Shown in pieces: positions 61,295-64,000 of a stretch of DNA of 64,000 nt. The notes under the pieces are model-generated. The model saw only the letters and a list, made by a program, of their open reading frames with translations. It did no database searches and was not told the origin of the DNA. Location of the stretch: assembly GCF_003443675.1 (NCBI RefSeq), contig NZ_CP031963.1:558001-622000 (forward strand), read 5' to 3'. The first letter of the stretch is position 1; each line of letters starts with the position of its first letter. The DNA comes from Aquimarina sp. BL5. GTDB taxonomy: Bacteria; Bacteroidota; Bacteroidia; Flavobacteriales; Flavobacteriaceae. The position numbers and the translations under genes are program-made.

Positions 61295-61900
61295 TTAATT
61301 ATTACCTGTAAAAGTAGGCATATTTACGTTTTCTCCGCTATTAATATCTTCTTTAAACAATACTTTCTTAATTGTCATAAAAATAATCTTAAGATCAAGT
61401 TTAAAGGTTAAATGTTCTGAATACCAAACATCTAGTTTAAACTTCTCTTCCCAAGAAATAGTATTTCGCCCATTAACCTGAGCCCAGCCAGTTATTCCGG
61501 GTCTTACATTGTGTCGCTTTTTTTGGAAATCACTATACAAGGGTAAATATTTTACTAAAAGTGGCCTTGGACCAATTAAGCTCATGTCTCCTTTTATTAC
61601 ATTGAAAAGTTGTGGAATCTCATCTAACGAATATTTTCTTATAAACTTCCCGGTTTTCGTAATTCTCTTTTCAAAAGGTAACAACACTCCATTCTCATCT
61701 TTTTTATCATTCATACTTTTGAACTTGATAATTTTAAACACTTTTTCATTCCTGCCAGGCCTTGGTTGAAAAAAGAATGGTTTACCATTGTTAGCTATCG
61801 CCAATAATACAATAAGCACGACTATAATTGGCATTAACATAAGAACGCCAATAAAACAAAGTGTAAAGTCCAAAAAACGTTTTATAAATGAATGATACAT
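61295..61900 (-). CDS. PglC-like initiating phosphoglycosyl transferase
   Basis: 201 residues, the size of the monotopic PglC family, with one N-terminal re-entrant helix (FTLCFIGVLMLMPIIVVLIVLL). The catalytic Asp-Glu is in SLDEIPQLFN, and KGDMSLIGPRP and RPGITGWAQVNGRN are the family motifs. It should transfer a phospho-diacetamido-trideoxy-sugar or similar from UDP to undecaprenyl phosphate, starting glycan assembly on the membrane. It lies 5 nt after the ACP gene. Confidence 0.93.
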   Translation of the reverse strand: MYHSFIKRFLDFTLCFIGVLMLMPIIVVLIVLLAIANNGKPFFFQPRPGRNEKVFKIIKFKSMNDKKDENGVLLPFEKRITKTGKFIRKYSLDEIPQLFNVIKGDMSLIGPRPLLVKYLPLYSDFQKKRHNVRPGITGWAQVNGRNTISWEEKFKLDVWYSEHLTFKLDLKIIFMTIKKVLFKEDINSGENVNMPTFTGNN

Positions 61901-61905
61901 AAAAT

Positions 61906-62151
61906 CTACGCTTGTAATTCTGATTCTATACTATTAATTAAATCTCCAACATTATTCATGTTCATTAAGTCCATTAATTTAAACTTAATACTAAAAGTTT
62001 TCTCCACCTCTGTAATAATCATCATATGGGTTATGGATTCCCATCCGTCTACATCATTAGCAGTTGTCTCATCAGAAAGCTGGAAATTTTCATGCTCTAA
62101 TACAGAAATGAATGCTGTTCTTACTTTAGATAAAATATCTTCTCTACTCAT
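61906..62151 (-). CDS. Acyl carrier protein
   Basis: 81 residues. Ser39 in DGWESITHMM is the expected phosphopantetheine attachment site (DSL-type region, here WES-I). The rest is the four-helix ACP pattern (EKTFSIKFKLMDLMNMNNVGDLINSI in outline). It is not the fatty-acid ACP; its position between an adenylating ligase and a sugar transferase suggests a dedicated carrier for one acyl or aminoacyl unit. It starts 22 nt after the ligase and ends 5 nt before the PglC-like gene. Confidence 0.9.
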   Translation of the reverse strand: MSREDILSKVRTAFISVLEHENFQLSDETTANDVDGWESITHMMIITEVEKTFSIKFKLMDLMNMNNVGDLINSIESELQA

Positions 62152-62173
62152 TTAATTCGTTATTTTTAGTTGT

Positions 62174-63670
62174 TTAGTTTATGTCGAAATGTTTTTTCAA
62201 TTCTTTTCTATCAATTTTTCCATTGATACTATGAGGAAATTCTTTTATGAATCTCACATGCATAGGGATCATATAACTTGGCATCACAGTCTTCATATAA
62301 TCAAAGATATATTCTGTTTCAAACTCCTCGGATTCGATTGCTAATCCCAATTCCGCATTTCCTAAATTATTAGTGATATCAAGAGCTACCATATTTACTT
62401 TTTTGTCTGATCTGGATTTTGCGTGGAACTCTATTTCTGCGAGTTCTACTCTATAGCCTCTAATTTTTACTTGAAAATCTGCTCTACCAACGTATAAAAA
62501 ATCTCCTTCTTCATCTTTTAAACAAAGATCACCCGTTTTATAGTACCTAATAGGTGAGCCATTTTCTTCTCTTATGAAAAAACTTTGAGCATTTCGTTCT
62601 TCATTTTTCCAATACCCTGGAGTTATTTGCGGTCCACCTAAACATAATTCTCCTGTTTCGCCGATACCAACTTCTTCATTATTTTCATTTACTATAAGAT
62701 ATAACGTATCTTTTTGTGGAGTACCAATTGCTATGATACCGTTATGTGACTTGGTATCTGTTTCCTTATGATATGGATAAAAACCGCTATATACTGTAAA
62801 CTCTGTAGGGCCATAATAATTGAATATTTTACAATTTGGTAAACAATCACTCCACTCCTTTGCTATTTCGCTATGAAGAGCACCACCACCAAAGCTACAA
62901 TATCTCACATCAGGTGCATTTATTTCTGAAAAATAAGGACGTAAATAATTGATAATGGACGGCACAATAGTAAGTACAGTAAGTTTTTCTTCATTTATCA
63001 ACTTAAAAATATAAAAGTACTTAATCGCTCCTTTTGGAATAGTATACATACAAGATCCTGACAATAAAGGAAACAAATAAGCAACTACTGAAAAATCAAA
63101 AGTTAGCTCAAACATTTGTAAACATCGATCAGATGGTTCCAAATTAAATGTCGGCTCTGCATCAATGGCTCCTACCAACGCCTGAATATTATCAAATGTG
63201 ATAGGTACTCCTTTTGGCAAACCAGTAGTACCAGAAGTAAACAAAATATAAGCCAATTGATCTCCTGAAAATTCTTTAGGAACCAAATTAATCTCAGCAT
63301 TTGTTAATTCTTTAGAAGCAATTACATTGTGATTATCATATATTGAACTTTCCGAAGAATCAATCACATACCTAGTTTCTGTTAGTTCAAAAACTTTTGC
63401 ATTTCGTTCGAATGGAACTTCTGGATTTACAGGAACGTATGCCTTTCCTTCTAACCATAAAGCAACAATACTCGCATAGGTCTGAAGATCATCATTGGTC
63501 ACTAAACCTATTAGCTTTTCTGAATCTTCTATCGTATTAACTACAGCAGATCTAATCTTGGATATTTCTATGGCAAACTGTCCATAAGTATAAAATGTTC
63601 CATTAATACATAATACATTATGATCTGAATATTTTTCTATTGATTCCTGTAATTTTTTTACGAATTCCAT
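62174..63670 (-). CDS. AMP-forming acyl/aminoacyl adenylate ligase (DltA-like)
   Basis: About 498 residues from the ATG at 63670; a TTG at 63688 would add six residues. Adenylation motifs are clear: A3 ILFTSGTTGLPKGVP, A5 NYYGPTEFTVY, A7 YKTGDLC, A8 GRADFQVKIRGYRVELAEIE in outline, and A10 NGKIDRKEL with the catalytic Lys. It activates a carboxylic or amino acid with ATP and loads it onto the adjacent ACP, as DltA does for D-alanine with DltC. Specificity cannot be read by eye. It lies 23 nt after the partial gene at the window edge. Confidence 0.9.
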   Translation of the reverse strand: MEFVKKLQESIEKYSDHNVLCINGTFYTYGQFAIEISKIRSAVVNTIEDSEKLIGLVTNDDLQTYASIVALWLEGKAYVPVNPEVPFERNAKVFELTETRYVIDSSESSIYDNHNVIASKELTNAEINLVPKEFSGDQLAYILFTSGTTGLPKGVPITFDNIQALVGAIDAEPTFNLEPSDRCLQMFELTFDFSVVAYLFPLLSGSCMYTIPKGAIKYFYIFKLINEEKLTVLTIVPSIINYLRPYFSEINAPDVRYCSFGGGALHSEIAKEWSDCLPNCKIFNYYGPTEFTVYSGFYPYHKETDTKSHNGIIAIGTPQKDTLYLIVNENNEEVGIGETGELCLGGPQITPGYWKNEERNAQSFFIREENGSPIRYYKTGDLCLKDEEGDFLYVGRADFQVKIRGYRVELAEIEFHAKSRSDKKVNMVALDITNNLGNAELGLAIESEEFETEYIFDYMKTVMPSYMIPMHVRFIKEFPHSINGKIDRKELKKHFDIN

Positions 63671-63693
63671 TTGTGGTTGATTATGCAATTGGT

Positions 63694-63999
63694 TTAATAA
63701 AAATGTCCATCACGGTTTAACATAACAAAATTCTCAGAATCTATCTCAGTATCATTATGTGCCAAGCCTTTTTTGGTAACTTTATGTGTAAAAATTGTTC
63801 TATATCTTTTAGTTATGTTATCAGACAATTTTGTATCATCAGTAAATATGAACGTTTTTCGATGCTTTATGAAATTTTCCATTAATGCATCCACGCACAC
63901 ATTATAATTTTCGTCATCGGCTACCAAAAAATATTTAACATTAAACTCATTATAATTTATAACATAAGATAAAAAACCAATGATTGTATCTTCTTTTAC
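63694..63999 (-). CDS. Hypothetical protein, 5' end truncated by the window
   Basis: The frame is open to the right edge, so only the last 101 residues are seen. The visible part is mixed alpha/beta (IIGFLSYVINYNEFNVKYFLVADDENYNVCVDALMENF in outline, ending NFVMLNRDGHFY). I do not recognise the family. It precedes the ligase by 23 nt and so belongs to the same operon. A role in making or loading the activated acid is possible from position only. Confidence 0.65.
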   Translation of the reverse strand, partial: VKEDTIIGFLSYVINYNEFNVKYFLVADDENYNVCVDALMENFIKHRKTFIFTDDTKLSDNITKRYRTIFTHKVTKKGLAHNDTEIDSENFVMLNRDGHFY

Positions 64000-64000
64000 T

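Overview
The window reads as an AT-rich chromosome segment from a marine-type flavobacterium (Bacteroidota). The grounds are gene content, not a database match: a TonB-dependent receptor with an N-terminal carboxypeptidase-regulatory-like domain, many lipoproteins with a short SC or GC lipobox, DUF5777, YHYH, DUF6660, DUF4097 and GIN-domain proteins, LytS/LytTR signalling, and several sites resembling the Bacteroidota -7 promoter element TAnnTTTG(C). I see no rRNA, tRNA, transposase, integrase or CRISPR array.

Bases 1-9.4 kb: a truncated membrane-anchored LytTR protein; an operon-like run of exported proteins (secreted-repeat lipoprotein, small c-type cytochrome, OB-fold protein, YceI, DUF5777 outer-membrane protein, possible thioesterase); then a minus-strand operon (EF-hand lipoprotein, YHYH lipoprotein, MORN-like lipoprotein, SCO copper chaperone) divergent from a LytS-type kinase and LytTR regulator. 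Bases 9.4-22.2 kb: small exported proteins, an acetaldehyde-dehydrogenase/DUF779 pair, a metzincin lipoprotein, RlmF, a DEAD/DEAH helicase, and an FKBP-YceI lipoprotein whose YceI domain is cut by an in-frame TGA, divergent from a membrane-anchored winged-helix regulator. Bases 22.3-33.5 kb: TonB receptor plus DUF6660, an exported methyltransferase, a membrane-anchored GH113-like hydrolase, an SRPBCC/ArsR pair with two clear operators, an ECF sigma operon, a hybrid kinase lacking its phosphoacceptor histidine, and an M23/LysM peptidase. Bases 33.8-46.2 kb: OmpA-like lipoprotein, MJ1255-type glycosyltransferase, M57 metalloprotease, an RlmI-like methyltransferase, Lon, and an ECF sigma / anti-sigma-like / DUF4097 / GIN operon.

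Bases 46.3-64 kb are a surface polysaccharide locus that continues past the right edge. It has the export-control parts (CpsB-like phosphatase, Wzc-like kinase, Wza-like exporter) and the makings of a bacillosamine-type initiation module: a PglF/CapD-like dehydratase, a PglE-like aminotransferase, a PglD-like acyltransferase and a PglC-like phosphoglycosyl transferase. Between and beside these are an adenylating ligase with its own acyl carrier protein, an FAD/NAD(P)-binding protein, two FemAB/GNAT-fold acyltransferases, and an MBOAT/SGNH O-acylation pair. My inference is that the locus builds a surface glycan whose sugars are decorated with carrier-protein-activated acyl or aminoacyl groups. 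This is the best candidate for an undescribed system here. Second are the kinase-dead hybrid sensor and the EF-hand/YHYH/SCO/LytS group.
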